Assembly (NCBI GenBank): GCA_043818395.1
Contig: JBDRFZ010000046.1
Coordinates: 1 to 35,000 of the forward strand
DNA from: JBDRFZ01 sp043818395
Lineage (GTDB): Bacteria; Patescibacteriota; Patescibacteriia; 2-12-FULL-60-25
Length of the DNA: 35,000 nt
Direction: 5' to 3'
A program made the translations under genes and the position numbers. Numbering within the stretch: the stretch's first letter is position 1; each line of letters opens with the position of its first letter. Shown piece after piece: positions 9,114-17,488 of this stretch. A model generated the notes under the pieces. That model did no database searches and had not been told where the DNA came from. It saw only the letters and a program-made list of their open reading frames with translations.

Positions 9114-11348
9114 ATGAGCAATTTCGAAAAACCTAAACAAGGTAATCCTTTTTGGAAAGAAATAGCCAAAAAAGAACCCGGACTTGACGAGGAAACAAAG
9201 GTGCTACAGGAGTTGCAACGCAGAGTTAAATCAGCGCCAAAAAGTCTTGCGGCCGAAATCAGACTCCCTGTTTCTTTTCCGGGGATCAAGGGCGAGCTAG
9301 TCGGACGCCTTGCCGGCACTCCTTTGGTGCGTAAATGGGATTGTTTTTCTTGCAGTCACGGTTTCAAAGCTGAAACACCAATTTCATCCGGTCTCAGTTG
9401 CGGTTCTTTAAACAGGATGGAAATCATTAACTGGAAAGAAGCTGTTCATGATTTGGGAAAACCGATATCAGTGACCACAACCCTGAATAGTGCGACGGTG
9501 GTTTGGGAGAAAGGAACCGATCATCTGAGGGCGAGTCTTTCGCCTGAGCGGCTGATTGAGGCGGATATTCCTTTTGAAACAACAAACATTCATGCTCAAA
9601 AAGAGTATTCGGGTGAGAGTTTGTATGTTGTCGGAGATCTCGATTTTAAAGACATCGGAAAATTTATAGCCGTAAAATTAGGTCATGGCGAGCAATCCGA
9701 AGGCTACTATATCGCTCCAGCATCACTGACTAAGGTTGGAGCCGGTCTGCCCGAATCGCATCGAAAGGAGATCATCGCCGAGCTCAGGTCGACGCGAAAA
9801 GAGCTTCCGGCATATAACGCAGAAAGAAAATTTGAGCTTGCTCTTAAAGCCACGAATGAGTTTCCTTTGAAAGATTTACCCGGGCAGATAAGTATCGTGG
9901 GCTTAGCGGAATCTGTTACAGTGCAGACGGACCGTTGGTCTTCGAATGAAGAAGTGAGGGGAAATTATGGTGATGAGTCATGGGGGACCGGAAGTTTCAT
10001 GGAAGTGGATCATGAGCAAAGGTATTTGTTGTGCGATGGAGTTCGCGTTAATCTGCCGGAGTCTAACGGATCCCTTGGCGGCGCTTTTTTTCGTACGGGG
10101 GATGCGGTGGCGCGAGCGTATCTTGAGTGGGGATCTTCGTACATGGAGTGGAGTTTGGAAAAATTGAAGGTTGAGTTGGAGAGAGTGAATCTTAAATATC
10201 CCGGCGTTCCTGACCCGGCGATTTACGGCGATTTTGACGAGCAGGCTTCCAATCCGGCCGAAGACGCGGCTCGAAAAAACCTTGAGAAGCTGTTGAATGA
10301 ACTAAATACTCGCGTAGAAGATGCTCGGCTTGCAGCCATGCTCGGCTTGGAGAGAACAGATCCGGCGAAAGCAGAAGAAAAGCTTGTTTTTTTGCCTGGC
10401 TATGCAAAGAGGTACGAAGAAGCAAAAAAGATCATGAAGGATGAAGGATTGGATCGATTTTCTGATAAAGGCGAGAGCGAAGATACTGCCCGGAAACTTC
10501 TTAAGCAAGCGAGCAAGGATGCGAAAGCGAAGAATTTTTTAGCCGTATCGTCCGCTTTGCAGGATATTCAGCAAGCCGTCGAACGGTTTGAGCAGACGAT
10601 CATCCAAGCTCGAACGGCAAGAGAGGCGTATTTAGAACGCAAAGCTACACTACGATCAAAAGCTGAAGAATTGAAGAACGCTGTTTCGGGGTTGCAGTCT
10701 CATGAGCGTTTTCAAAGATTGTCCGGCGATCTCCTGTCGCGGGTTCGACAAGTCATTCGAACGGATCTGACTCCGTCAAAATGGAAAGCGGATGATTATA
10801 ATACCTGGAATGCAAAAATCGAGGCGCTGCTCATTGAAGCAAGAGCGGCTCTTGAGGCTTTGCCGATCAAAATTCAAGCTCAAAAATCCTTTCCTGTTCA
10901 AGAACCGATGCTGGATGAGCGTAACCAGAAAGCGGAATTTAAACAAGAAAGAGAAAGAACTCAAGCGGAAAAATTTGGAGCCGCTCTGGCTGAACGTGCG
11001 CTGGCAGTAATGGGCAGGAATAAGGCAATTGACATCATCCAGGATGAGCTTGATGCCTCATACGGACGCGCTCGTCGTCAGGCGAAACTTAAATCCTGCA
11101 TCGGTGGAGAGAAAGAGAATCATGATCTTGATTTATTGTATAATTTGAGCAAAGCCGCTGTATTCGATGAAGCTATGATGCAGGCGATCAATATTCTTAC
11201 CAGCGAGCCAGCCTCTTTGGTTGCGCCCGTAATAAGGAAAAAAGAGCAGAAGAAGCCTCCGGAAACATTAATGAGGTCTGCCGATGTTTCAATATTTGAT
11301 ACAAATAAATTATTTGGTGGACGAGGGAATAAGACTAAAAATAAATGA
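9114..11348 (+). CDS. Large unknown coiled-coil protein
   Basis: 744-residue soluble protein I cannot assign. The first ~30 residues are polar and carry an NPFW motif. Residues ~70-110 hold Cys residues in a C-x2-C...C arrangement ('DCFSCSHG', then 'GLSCG') that could bind a metal. The N-terminal half looks alpha/beta. From ~360 to the end it is highly helical with Arg/Lys/Glu/Ala-rich coiled coils, including 'ARKNLEKLLNELNTRVEDA' and a long Gln/Glu/Lys segment near 610-650. There is no signal peptide or membrane helix. It is a single-gene unit on the plus strand, facing away from the glycosyltransferase operon. A structural or scaffold role is only a guess. Confidence 0.8.
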   Translation: MSNFEKPKQGNPFWKEIAKKEPGLDEETKVLQELQRRVKSAPKSLAAEIRLPVSFPGIKGELVGRLAGTPLVRKWDCFSCSHGFKAETPISSGLSCGSLNRMEIINWKEAVHDLGKPISVTTTLNSATVVWEKGTDHLRASLSPERLIEADIPFETTNIHAQKEYSGESLYVVGDLDFKDIGKFIAVKLGHGEQSEGYYIAPASLTKVGAGLPESHRKEIIAELRSTRKELPAYNAERKFELALKATNEFPLKDLPGQISIVGLAESVTVQTDRWSSNEEVRGNYGDESWGTGSFMEVDHEQRYLLCDGVRVNLPESNGSLGGAFFRTGDAVARAYLEWGSSYMEWSLEKLKVELERVNLKYPGVPDPAIYGDFDEQASNPAEDAARKNLEKLLNELNTRVEDARLAAMLGLERTDPAKAEEKLVFLPGYAKRYEEAKKIMKDEGLDRFSDKGESEDTARKLLKQASKDAKAKNFLAVSSALQDIQQAVERFEQTIIQARTAREAYLERKATLRSKAEELKNAVSGLQSHERFQRLSGDLLSRVRQVIRTDLTPSKWKADDYNTWNAKIEALLIEARAALEALPIKIQAQKSFPVQEPMLDERNQKAEFKQERERTQAEKFGAALAERALAVMGRNKAIDIIQDELDASYGRARRQAKLKSCIGGEKENHDLDLLYNLSKAAVFDEAMMQAINILTSEPASLVAPVIRKKEQKKPPETLMRSADVSIFDTNKLFGGRGNKTKNK

Positions 11349-11437
11349 GTTATCGACGCTTGAATTTTTTGTTTTATATATCAGTCTAGTAAGTTTTTTT
11401 TAAAAAATAAAGATATGTTGTCTAAATTCAGTTCATC

Positions 11438-12196
11438 ATGTTTAATACTATCACTATGTATATAAGTATATTTATTATCGTCTTTTTCATACTTTTAATC
11501 AGCTTACGGCAGGTTAATCAGTACGAAAGAGGCGTAAAATTCACCATGGGGCGGTTTACCGGCTTGGTTAATCCGGGCTGGAGAATCGTTTTGCCGATTT
11601 TTCAGTCAATGCGCAAAGTAGATCTGAGGCTTAAAGCCGTAGATGTACCTTCGCAGGACGCGATAACCAAGGATAATGTTTCGGCTAAGATAAACGCGGT
11701 AATTTATTATAAGATTATTGATGCCGGCAAAGCCGTGCTCGAAGTCGAGAATGTGAATTACGCCGTTTTGCAATTAGCGCAGACCACTATGCGCAACATC
11801 GTCGGCGAAGTTACGCTCGATGAACTTTTAAGCCAACGCACTGTCATCTCAGAAAAAATTGAAAAACTCGTGGATGAGGCTACGCTCGACTGGGGAGTCG
11901 AGGTGACGGCTGCGGAACTTAAAGATATCAATCTTCCGCCGGATATGATCCGGACTATCGCTAAACAAGCTGAAGCTGAACGCGAGCGTCGTGCCGTGAT
12001 CATCAATTCCGAGGGTGAAGTCATTGCATCAGAGAATTTAGCAAAAGCGGCTAAAATCCTTTCAGCCTCAGACGGCGCGCTCCATTTAAGGACTTTGAAT
12101 TCCATTAACGATATTTCTTCGGACCAATCAAACACCGTGATTTTCGCCATTCCTATCGAGACTTTGCAGGCCTTTTCCGGTTACAAGAAGTCTTAG
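11438..12196 (+). CDS. SPFH/band-7 protein (slipin/stomatin-like)
   Basis: Membrane-anchored SPFH-domain scaffold of the stomatin/slipin type, which forms oligomeric membrane microdomains. The 252 residues start with one N-terminal hydrophobic helix (~4-25), followed by the stomatin hallmark 'QYERGVKFTMGRFTGLVNPG' and the SPFH core ('VDLRLKAVDVPSQDAITKDN', 'VNYAVLQLAQTTMRNIVGE', 'WGVEVTAAELKDINLP'). The C-terminal helix with 'AEAERERRAVIINSEGE' is standard for slipins. The usual partner NfeD protease-like gene is not adjacent. Its 3' end overlaps the convergent AlkD-like gene by 44 bp. Confidence 0.92.
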   Translation: MFNTITMYISIFIIVFFILLISLRQVNQYERGVKFTMGRFTGLVNPGWRIVLPIFQSMRKVDLRLKAVDVPSQDAITKDNVSAKINAVIYYKIIDAGKAVLEVENVNYAVLQLAQTTMRNIVGEVTLDELLSQRTVISEKIEKLVDEATLDWGVEVTAAELKDINLPPDMIRTIAKQAEAERERRAVIINSEGEVIASENLAKAAKILSASDGALHLRTLNSINDISSDQSNTVIFAIPIETLQAFSGYKKS

Positions 12197-12917
12197 ATCT
12201 CTTAATAGTCAGATAGCTTTTCCTGGTTTTTTCAGCAAAATGTTCGATCGCATAACGCAACATTGTTCGCGGCATTTCGTGTGCATGCTTGTTTAGGAAT
12301 TTAAGTTCGCTTTCGGTTGAGCATCTTTTGCCGATCTCGCGCAACATCCAGCCTACGGCTTTATGCATCAGGTCATGTTTATCGTAAAGCAATTTTTCTG
12401 CAACCTTCAAAGCCGGTTCAGGCTCTCCCTGTTTTATCCAATGAAAGCATGAAAGCATGGCGATTCGACGATCCCAAAGTAAATTCGACTTTACCAAACG
12501 GTTAAGGATTTTTTTGTCATCTTTAATAAACGGCCCGACGATTCTGTCGGCTGTTAAATCAACGAGATCCCAATTGTTAATCCAAAAAGTATTTTTAAGA
12601 TAAGCGTCAAGAATAGCTCGACGTTCTTTTTGGTTTGCGCGTTTCATTAGTTCCACAGCCACGAGCAATGCGAACATTCTCTGCTCGTGAAAAGGGGAGT
12701 GCAGAGCAGTGAATGCATCCTGCAGATTCAGCGAGTGATTATGTGTTTTTACCAAAGCGCGGATTTGCGGAACCGGAATACCTAAAAAAACGTCACCTTC
12801 CCCGTATTCCCCGTGTCCGGTTTTAAAAAAGCGCTGCAAAATTTTTGCCTTGTTTTTGTCTTGTAAAGAATGAAGTTCGGAGAGAGCCTCTTTTAAAGTT
12901 CTTGAGGACGCCTGCAT
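12153..12917 (-). CDS. DNA alkylation repair protein (AlkD-like HEAT-repeat)
   Basis: Probable DNA glycosylase of the AlkD family, which excises alkylated purines without base flipping. The 254 residues are all-helical HEAT-like repeats. The catalytic region is recognisable: NWDLVD at about 115-120 (family Trp and Asp) and WDRRIA at about 148-153 (family Arg). The C-terminal ~20 residues are Lys/Arg-rich and lie in the 44-bp overlap with the slipin gene on the other strand, so they may be a read-on extension. TATAAG ends six bases before the ATG, inside the stop of the upstream gene, hinting at an internal leaderless promoter. Confidence 0.88.
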   Translation of the reverse strand: MQASSRTLKEALSELHSLQDKNKAKILQRFFKTGHGEYGEGDVFLGIPVPQIRALVKTHNHSLNLQDAFTALHSPFHEQRMFALLVAVELMKRANQKERRAILDAYLKNTFWINNWDLVDLTADRIVGPFIKDDKKILNRLVKSNLLWDRRIAMLSCFHWIKQGEPEPALKVAEKLLYDKHDLMHKAVGWMLREIGKRCSTESELKFLNKHAHEMPRTMLRYAIEHFAEKTRKSYLTIKRSKTSCNRKRPAKSR

Positions 12918-12924
12918 AAAGATC

Positions 12925-13602
12925 TTATATGAGCTGTAAAAGTTTAATGGTAAACCCGTACAGAATTTGGCCGTTTTCCATTAAAAGAAACATGATTGCT
13001 AAATATACAAAAACATTTACCGGTGAGCTTTTGGAAAAAAATTTTAGGGCGCTACCCAGAGTTTTGTTAGGAACAAAAGGAGTGCCGTGAAAATTTACAG
13101 CCGCCCAGATTTCGTCCAGAATAAGATGGATCATGTAACCCAGGAAAAATGAAAAACCTAAAAGAAAGGAGCTCCATTGGTCGAAATCAGTTCGTGCGGC
13201 AACTGTAAAGACGGCTAGCCCGGCCAGGACCGCGGCCGGAATCGAATGTGCCATGCCACGATGCACCGTGAATTTTTTAAATATCGATCCGATGACGATC
13301 CAAACCGTAAATATGGCGCCAAGAGTATATGCGCCGTTCATCAGATAATCACCGGGCACGGCTTTCATCATATAAAAACAAGTTAACGCCCCGGCCAATA
13401 AAGCAAACGAACCAAAAGCGATGTGAAATGGCACGCTTGTATCGCTGTCCAGATCCGGCATGACCGCGCCAATCACGGCAGAGAGAAATATAAAAATAAA
13501 ATAATTCAATTCTATCGGCAGGAGTGCCAGGCTTATTATGCTAAATACACTCACGATCCCCAGAGCTAAGCCGAAAGAAAAATGAGTTTTAAAACTAGCC
13601 AT
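12925..13602 (-). CDS. DUF457/YdjM-type membrane-bound metal-dependent hydrolase
   Basis: 225-residue polytopic membrane protein of the YdjM/YbcI (DUF457) family, annotated as inner-membrane metal-dependent hydrolases with no firmly known substrate. Seen features are the N-terminal 'FKTHFSFGLALG' with a conserved His, 'MPDLDSD' at the end of the second helix (putative metal ligands), 'HRGMAHSIPAA' and 'IHLILDE' further on, with about five hydrophobic helices. It lies 7 bp upstream of the AlkD-like gene and downstream of the PQ-loop gene in one minus-strand run. Confidence 0.85.
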   Translation of the reverse strand: MASFKTHFSFGLALGIVSVFSIISLALLPIELNYFIFIFLSAVIGAVMPDLDSDTSVPFHIAFGSFALLAGALTCFYMMKAVPGDYLMNGAYTLGAIFTVWIVIGSIFKKFTVHRGMAHSIPAAVLAGLAVFTVAARTDFDQWSSFLLGFSFFLGYMIHLILDEIWAAVNFHGTPFVPNKTLGSALKFFSKSSPVNVFVYLAIMFLLMENGQILYGFTIKLLQLI

Positions 13603-13609
13603 GGGATTA

Positions 13610-13903
13610 CTATTTAATAACTATAAATATTGAAATACCAAAGGCCGCCAAAAGATTTAAAACGGACGAAATCAATAGCGGCACAAGTTTTCGATGCACA
13701 GCGTAGAAGATCCACACCAGACTGTTTAAGGCAATCAAAATATAAGTAAGTAATGAAAATCCGGTGACATCAGCTGTAAAAATGATTTTGAAGAGTTGGG
13801 GATAGAGGGCGATGCCGGAAAGCAGAGCATTGATTTTTGCTATTTTATCTATGGGATGATGGTGCTTGTCTAAACAGAAGATCCGATTAATAGCATTCAG
13901 CAT
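13610..13903 (-). CDS. PQ-loop/SemiSWEET-like small membrane protein
   Basis: 97 residues with three predicted membrane helices and one PQ motif ('YPQLFK', P35-Q36), the layout of bacterial SemiSWEET transporters, which dimerise to form a sugar channel. A His-rich cluster (HHH at 14-16) sits near the N-terminus. The conserved segment 'TADVTGFSLLTYILIALNS' after the PQ motif supports the family. Substrate is unknown. The gene is spaced 7 bp from both neighbours. Confidence 0.8.
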   Translation of the reverse strand: MLNAINRIFCLDKHHHPIDKIAKINALLSGIALYPQLFKIIFTADVTGFSLLTYILIALNSLVWIFYAVHRKLVPLLISSVLNLLAAFGISIFIVIK

Positions 13904-13910
13904 AAGTATT

Positions 13911-14369
13911 TTAAATTTTGAAAAAATTTGCGAATATCAAAACAACTCCGGCGCTAAACAAACATCCGGACATTTTTCCGACAGCTGAGCCGAGCATGGT
14001 ACGCGAATCTCCATTTTTTCCGACTTTAGATTTTTCGGCCATCAACCCTTCGAAAATCCCTGCTACGCCGTCTGTAACAGCATTACCCATGACTCCGCCT
14101 ATTACCGCGCCAATTACACCTCCGATTTCGCCACCAAAAATCGCCATAATTGCCAGTATTCCATTATCTATAATTCCGAAAACAACATCCGGCCAAATCG
14201 TGTTAATAGGGATTTTAAATGGATAAAGTGTAACAAGACACAACAAACCTAAGCTGATAATCACGATTCCGAGGTAACTTGGGTGATAAATGAAATACGA
14301 ACTGACGGCCAGGATTACTACGCAAAGAAACAGGACGTTTAAAATTGATAAGAAAATCCGATTTTTCAT
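13911..14369 (-). CDS. Small membrane protein with glycine-zipper segment
   Basis: Unrecognised 152-residue protein with two N-terminal hydrophobic helices, a Gly/Ile/Val-rich stretch (~75-105, 'GGEIGGVIGAVIGGVMG') resembling a glycine zipper, a polar segment (~110-130), and a final hydrophobic helix. It is first in the minus-strand run with the PQ-loop and DUF457 genes. An extended -10 element (TGcTATTAT) ends exactly six bases before its ATG. Confidence 0.65.
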   Translation of the reverse strand: MKNRIFLSILNVLFLCVVILAVSSYFIYHPSYLGIVIISLGLLCLVTLYPFKIPINTIWPDVVFGIIDNGILAIMAIFGGEIGGVIGAVIGGVMGNAVTDGVAGIFEGLMAEKSKVGKNGDSRTMLGSAVGKMSGCLFSAGVVLIFANFFKI

Positions 14370-14375
14370 GTGAAT

Positions 14376-14384
14376 ATAATAGCA
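14376..14384 (-). promoter_or_regulatory. Extended -10 promoter, probably leaderless
   Basis: On the minus strand TG-C-TATTAT is followed by six bases and then the ATG at 14369. The predicted transcription start is at or one base from the start codon, and there is no Shine-Dalgarno. Confidence 0.6.
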
Positions 14385-14445
14385 GGATTTTCACTTTTAG
14401 GTCGATTTATTTTTCTGTCGGGTCCTGGAAAGTCATGGTCGTCGT

Positions 14446-15906
14446 TTATTCGGTTTTTAGCATTCCAAGATCCAGCGTTTCGTCAAAGTGTATCTGATTC
14501 ACGAATTCTGGTACGTGGCTCACTAAAATCATGGCGCCCTCATAATCTTCCAGAGCTTTGGCAATGATCGGGATATGGCGGAAATTGATATGATTCGTGG
14601 GTTCATCCAGTATGAGAAGCACGGGTTTTTGTAACACAAAACGCGCAAAACAGAGCAAGCCTTTTTGCCCTTCTGAAAGCGAACCGACCTTGTTTTTAAG
14701 AAGTTTAGAATTAAGTAAAAACTGCGAAGCCACGGCGCGCAACTTTTCGTTTAAAGGCGCTTCCATGACTTCTAAAAGCGTATCGTAAGCGGTCTTGTCG
14801 AAATCCAGGTCAGAGAAATCCTGCCGATAATAGCCGACGCGCACACCGTTGGTAATAACGGCATTTTCATTTTTATTGGAAGCAAGCGTGCGTAAGAAAG
14901 TACTTTTTCCGATACCGTTCGGCCCGGCTACCAAAATGCGCTGTCCTCGGCGGAGAATAATTTCTACTTTTGCTGTATGCGGTTCGTGGTTCTTGATAAT
15001 TTTTATAGAATTGATTGTCGCGATCGGCTGGTCGAATTCCTGAGCGGGGATGATGAATTCGCGGATGGCTTTATCATCGGGCCGAACGTCAACCATTTCC
15101 TCTTCAGCTACTTCGATCTGATCGCGCAACTTGCTGGCCAGCCGGCGCATCTTTCCTCCTTTATTGGCAAAAAAATTCACCTTGTCTTTTCTGTCCTGTA
15201 TGTCTTTTAAAAGACGAGCGTTTTGCATACGTTCACGTTCACGTCGCGCCGCAATTTCTTCTACCACATTCAGGTAATTGCCGACATATTGTTCGACTTT
15301 GTGAGTATAGATATCCAAATGCAAGACGCCTTCGGTAAAAGCGTTTAAAAAATCTGCATCATGGGAAATTACCAAAACGGTTTTGGGATACATCATTAAA
15401 AATCCCGTAAGATGTTCGATGCCCTCCTTATCCAGATTATTCGTCGGCTCATCCAATAATAGAATGTCCGGATTCTGTATAAGCGCATAGGCGAGCAAGA
15501 GGCGGGCCTGCTGTCCGCCTGAAAAATCTTTTATTTTTTTTTCGAATGGCGCGGTCAAGTTAACAATATCCAATACATCGGTAATGCGTCGGTCGAGATC
15601 GTAAAGTTTTTCCGTAAAAGCACGAGTAAAGTATTCGCGTACCGTCTCGTCTAAGCGTTCGCGTGGAATAACCTGAAGCGCGGTGGCAATGGTCGCGTCT
15701 TTTTTTATATGGACGCCACCTTCGAGTGGTTTAAGTTCACCCGTGATAAGTTTAAAAATCGTACTTTTGCCGGCTCCGTTTTGCCCCATGAGCGTGAACT
15801 TTGCGTTTTCGCGCACCGAAAAACACGCTTCATCAAGCGTTAAATGGTTTTCATCGTAGCCGAATGTAACATCGCTGAAACGAATTATGACATTGCCATG
15901 GTCCAT
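14446..15906 (-). CDS. ABC-F family ATPase
   Basis: Soluble protein with two ABC domains and no membrane part, as in ABC-F factors that act on the ribosome. Domain 1 has Walker A GQNGAGKST (41-49), signature FSGGQ (128-132) and Walker B ILLLDEPT (148-155). The inter-domain linker (~205-280) is charged and helical. Domain 2 has Walker A GPNGIGKST (328-336), signature LSEGQ (410-414) and Walker B LLILDEPT (430-437). At 486 residues it is shorter than typical EttA/Uup (550-630). Which ABC-F subtype it is, and whether it is translational or antibiotic-related, cannot be decided here. Confidence 0.92.
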   Translation of the reverse strand: MDHGNVIIRFSDVTFGYDENHLTLDEACFSVRENAKFTLMGQNGAGKSTIFKLITGELKPLEGGVHIKKDATIATALQVIPRERLDETVREYFTRAFTEKLYDLDRRITDVLDIVNLTAPFEKKIKDFSGGQQARLLLAYALIQNPDILLLDEPTNNLDKEGIEHLTGFLMMYPKTVLVISHDADFLNAFTEGVLHLDIYTHKVEQYVGNYLNVVEEIAARRERERMQNARLLKDIQDRKDKVNFFANKGGKMRRLASKLRDQIEVAEEEMVDVRPDDKAIREFIIPAQEFDQPIATINSIKIIKNHEPHTAKVEIILRRGQRILVAGPNGIGKSTFLRTLASNKNENAVITNGVRVGYYRQDFSDLDFDKTAYDTLLEVMEAPLNEKLRAVASQFLLNSKLLKNKVGSLSEGQKGLLCFARFVLQKPVLLILDEPTNHINFRHIPIIAKALEDYEGAMILVSHVPEFVNQIHFDETLDLGMLKTE

Positions 15907-15975
15907 ATAAAAGTACTTTATTTAAGCAGAAAAATGACTCGGCGGCAAGATCGGTAATGAATCCAATGGAAGAAA

Positions 15976-16506
15976 TCAGTTCTCCTGTTCCGCTAGCTTG
16001 ATTGTTTCTTTTATGAAATCGGCCTTATCTTCTGTATATCTGGAACGTTCATCAGCGAATTTTTTAAGCAGATCATGTTTGAGCAGTCGATATTCTTCTG
16101 CACGATTGGGATGATGGATTAGGTAATCCCTAAAAAGAACATGCTCCCGCCAGAAATTAGAATCCGGTGTTGTAAGTTTTAAATAATGGGTTCGTTTTTC
16201 TTCCGGACCTTTCACGAACAGGATGTGCTCTTGTTCGTTGCGGTTATCCTGCCGAAAAGAATAGCCGAGCTTTTGCAGCTGCTCGATATACTCCGCATAA
16301 TCATCAATTGAGTTTACGGCGACCATGAGATCGAGAATAGGCTTTGCATCCATGCCCGGAATGGACGTCGAACCGATATGCTCGATTCCCAGTAATTTTT
16401 TTCCTAGTAGCGTCTTGATCTGATCAGCTTCCGTATTAAAATAAGTAGCCCATTCCGGATCATAGGGGGCTAATTGTACTTTGCCGCGCTCAAGGCCGAG
16501 ATTCAT
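15976..16506 (-). CDS. GrpB/UPF0157 nucleotidyltransferase-like protein
   Basis: 176-residue member of the GrpB (UPF0157) family, a nucleotidyltransferase-fold group without settled function, sometimes fused to CoaE. Diagnostic parts are 'VQLAPYDPEWATYF', 'GIEHIGSTSIPGM' and 'AKPILDLMVAV', the last two holding the GS and D-x-D-like positions of the fold. I use the ATG at 16506; a TTG at 16524 is also in frame. The 5' end overlaps the end of the GIY-YIG gene by 17 bp, so the two are probably translated from one message. Confidence 0.88.
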   Translation of the reverse strand: MNLGLERGKVQLAPYDPEWATYFNTEADQIKTLLGKKLLGIEHIGSTSIPGMDAKPILDLMVAVNSIDDYAEYIEQLQKLGYSFRQDNRNEQEHILFVKGPEEKRTHYLKLTTPDSNFWREHVLFRDYLIHHPNRAEEYRLLKHDLLKKFADERSRYTEDKADFIKETIKLAEQEN

Positions 16507-16765
16507 ATTTTGGTTTTTTAACAAGATTAATAAAATTATCTTTTTCGATGCGAGTCCAGCCCTTGATCTCCGCTTCTCTTTTTCGCGCTTCGTTTTCGGA
16601 TTTACATTTTTCGGTCATTACCAGTTTTACCGGACATCGGGAGTGTGTATATTTTGCGCCGAGACCGGAATTATGTTTATCTATCCTTTTTTCAACGTCA
16701 ATTGAGATTCCGGTATAGAGCGTACCATCGCGGCATCGGACTATGTAAACGTACCAGTTTTTCAT
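16490..16765 (-). CDS. GIY-YIG domain protein (UPF0213 type)
   Basis: Stand-alone GIY-YIG nuclease-fold protein of 91 residues. The N-terminus 'WYVYIVRC' and 'LYTGIS' give the two short motifs (degenerate YVY / YTG), followed by 'VEKRIDKHNSG' with the conserved Arg and His and 'KSENEARKREAEIKG' with the conserved Glu. Such small proteins are common and mostly uncharacterised; nuclease activity is plausible but unproven. It starts 7 bp after engB and overlaps the GrpB-like gene downstream. Confidence 0.9.
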   Translation of the reverse strand: MKNWYVYIVRCRDGTLYTGISIDVEKRIDKHNSGLGAKYTHSRCPVKLVMTEKCKSENEARKREAEIKGWTRIEKDNFINLVKKPKYESRP

Positions 16766-16771
16766 GTTCAG

Positions 16772-17344
16772 CTATATCTTTCTTATCTTTTTTTCGATTG
16801 CGTCTAAAATTTCACCACGACCTTTTTTGCTGACAGCGGAATGAGCGATCAGCTCAATTCCGGGATAAGCGGCATGGAGCGTACTTATCAGGTTAGCGAT
16901 TTCAGAGTTTGATAGTTTGTCGACTTTGTTCAGGATCAAGGTGCAGGGCGTGTCAGTGGATTTTAAATAGTTCAACATATCACGATCCGAATCCGTGGGA
17001 CCGTGACGTGCGTCGACAATAAGAAAGACTAAATTTAATTGACTCACCAATCCGAGATAATCATTCAGCATGTCGAAATACTCCTGACGTTGTTCTTTTG
17101 AGGCTTTGGCATAGCCATAGCCCGGCAGATCGACTAAAAAATACTGACCGTCCACATCAAAGAAATTTATAGTTTGTGTTCGGCCTGGTTTGGCGCTCAC
17201 ATGAGCCAGATCTTTTTGACCCGTGAGATGGTTTATGAGCGAAGATTTTCCGACATTGGAACGACCGACAAAAGCAACCTGCGGTTTTTCGCTCATCGGA
17301 ATATCTTCTATCTTGGTGACACTTTTTAGGAATTTTATCTGCAT
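16772..17344 (-). CDS. engB: Ribosome-biogenesis GTPase EngB/YsxC
   Basis: Small TRAFAC GTPase needed for 50S ribosome assembly. The 190-residue length fits the family. Motifs in order: G1 GRSNVGKSS (27-35), the family's 'AKPGRTQTINFF' with the G2 Thr, G3 DLPGYG (72-77), G4 NKVD (139-142) and a G5-like 'HSAVSKKG' region. It ends with a TAG that is in frame with the following GIY-YIG start, which shows TAG is a real stop here. It is first in a three-gene run (engB, GIY-YIG, GrpB-like). Confidence 0.95.
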   Translation of the reverse strand: MQIKFLKSVTKIEDIPMSEKPQVAFVGRSNVGKSSLINHLTGQKDLAHVSAKPGRTQTINFFDVDGQYFLVDLPGYGYAKASKEQRQEYFDMLNDYLGLVSQLNLVFLIVDARHGPTDSDRDMLNYLKSTDTPCTLILNKVDKLSNSEIANLISTLHAAYPGIELIAHSAVSKKGRGEILDAIEKKIRKI

Positions 17345-17488
17345 AAAGTCATGCTAACGTTAATAACGGATAAACACAAATACAAAAATCAATTCCTGCT
17401 ACCGCTTTTTCATTATCTAAAGTCAAGTTTGTTTATCCGGATATTTAGTCGAGAAGATTCGACAGGGGATCGTGAATTACATCAGAAC

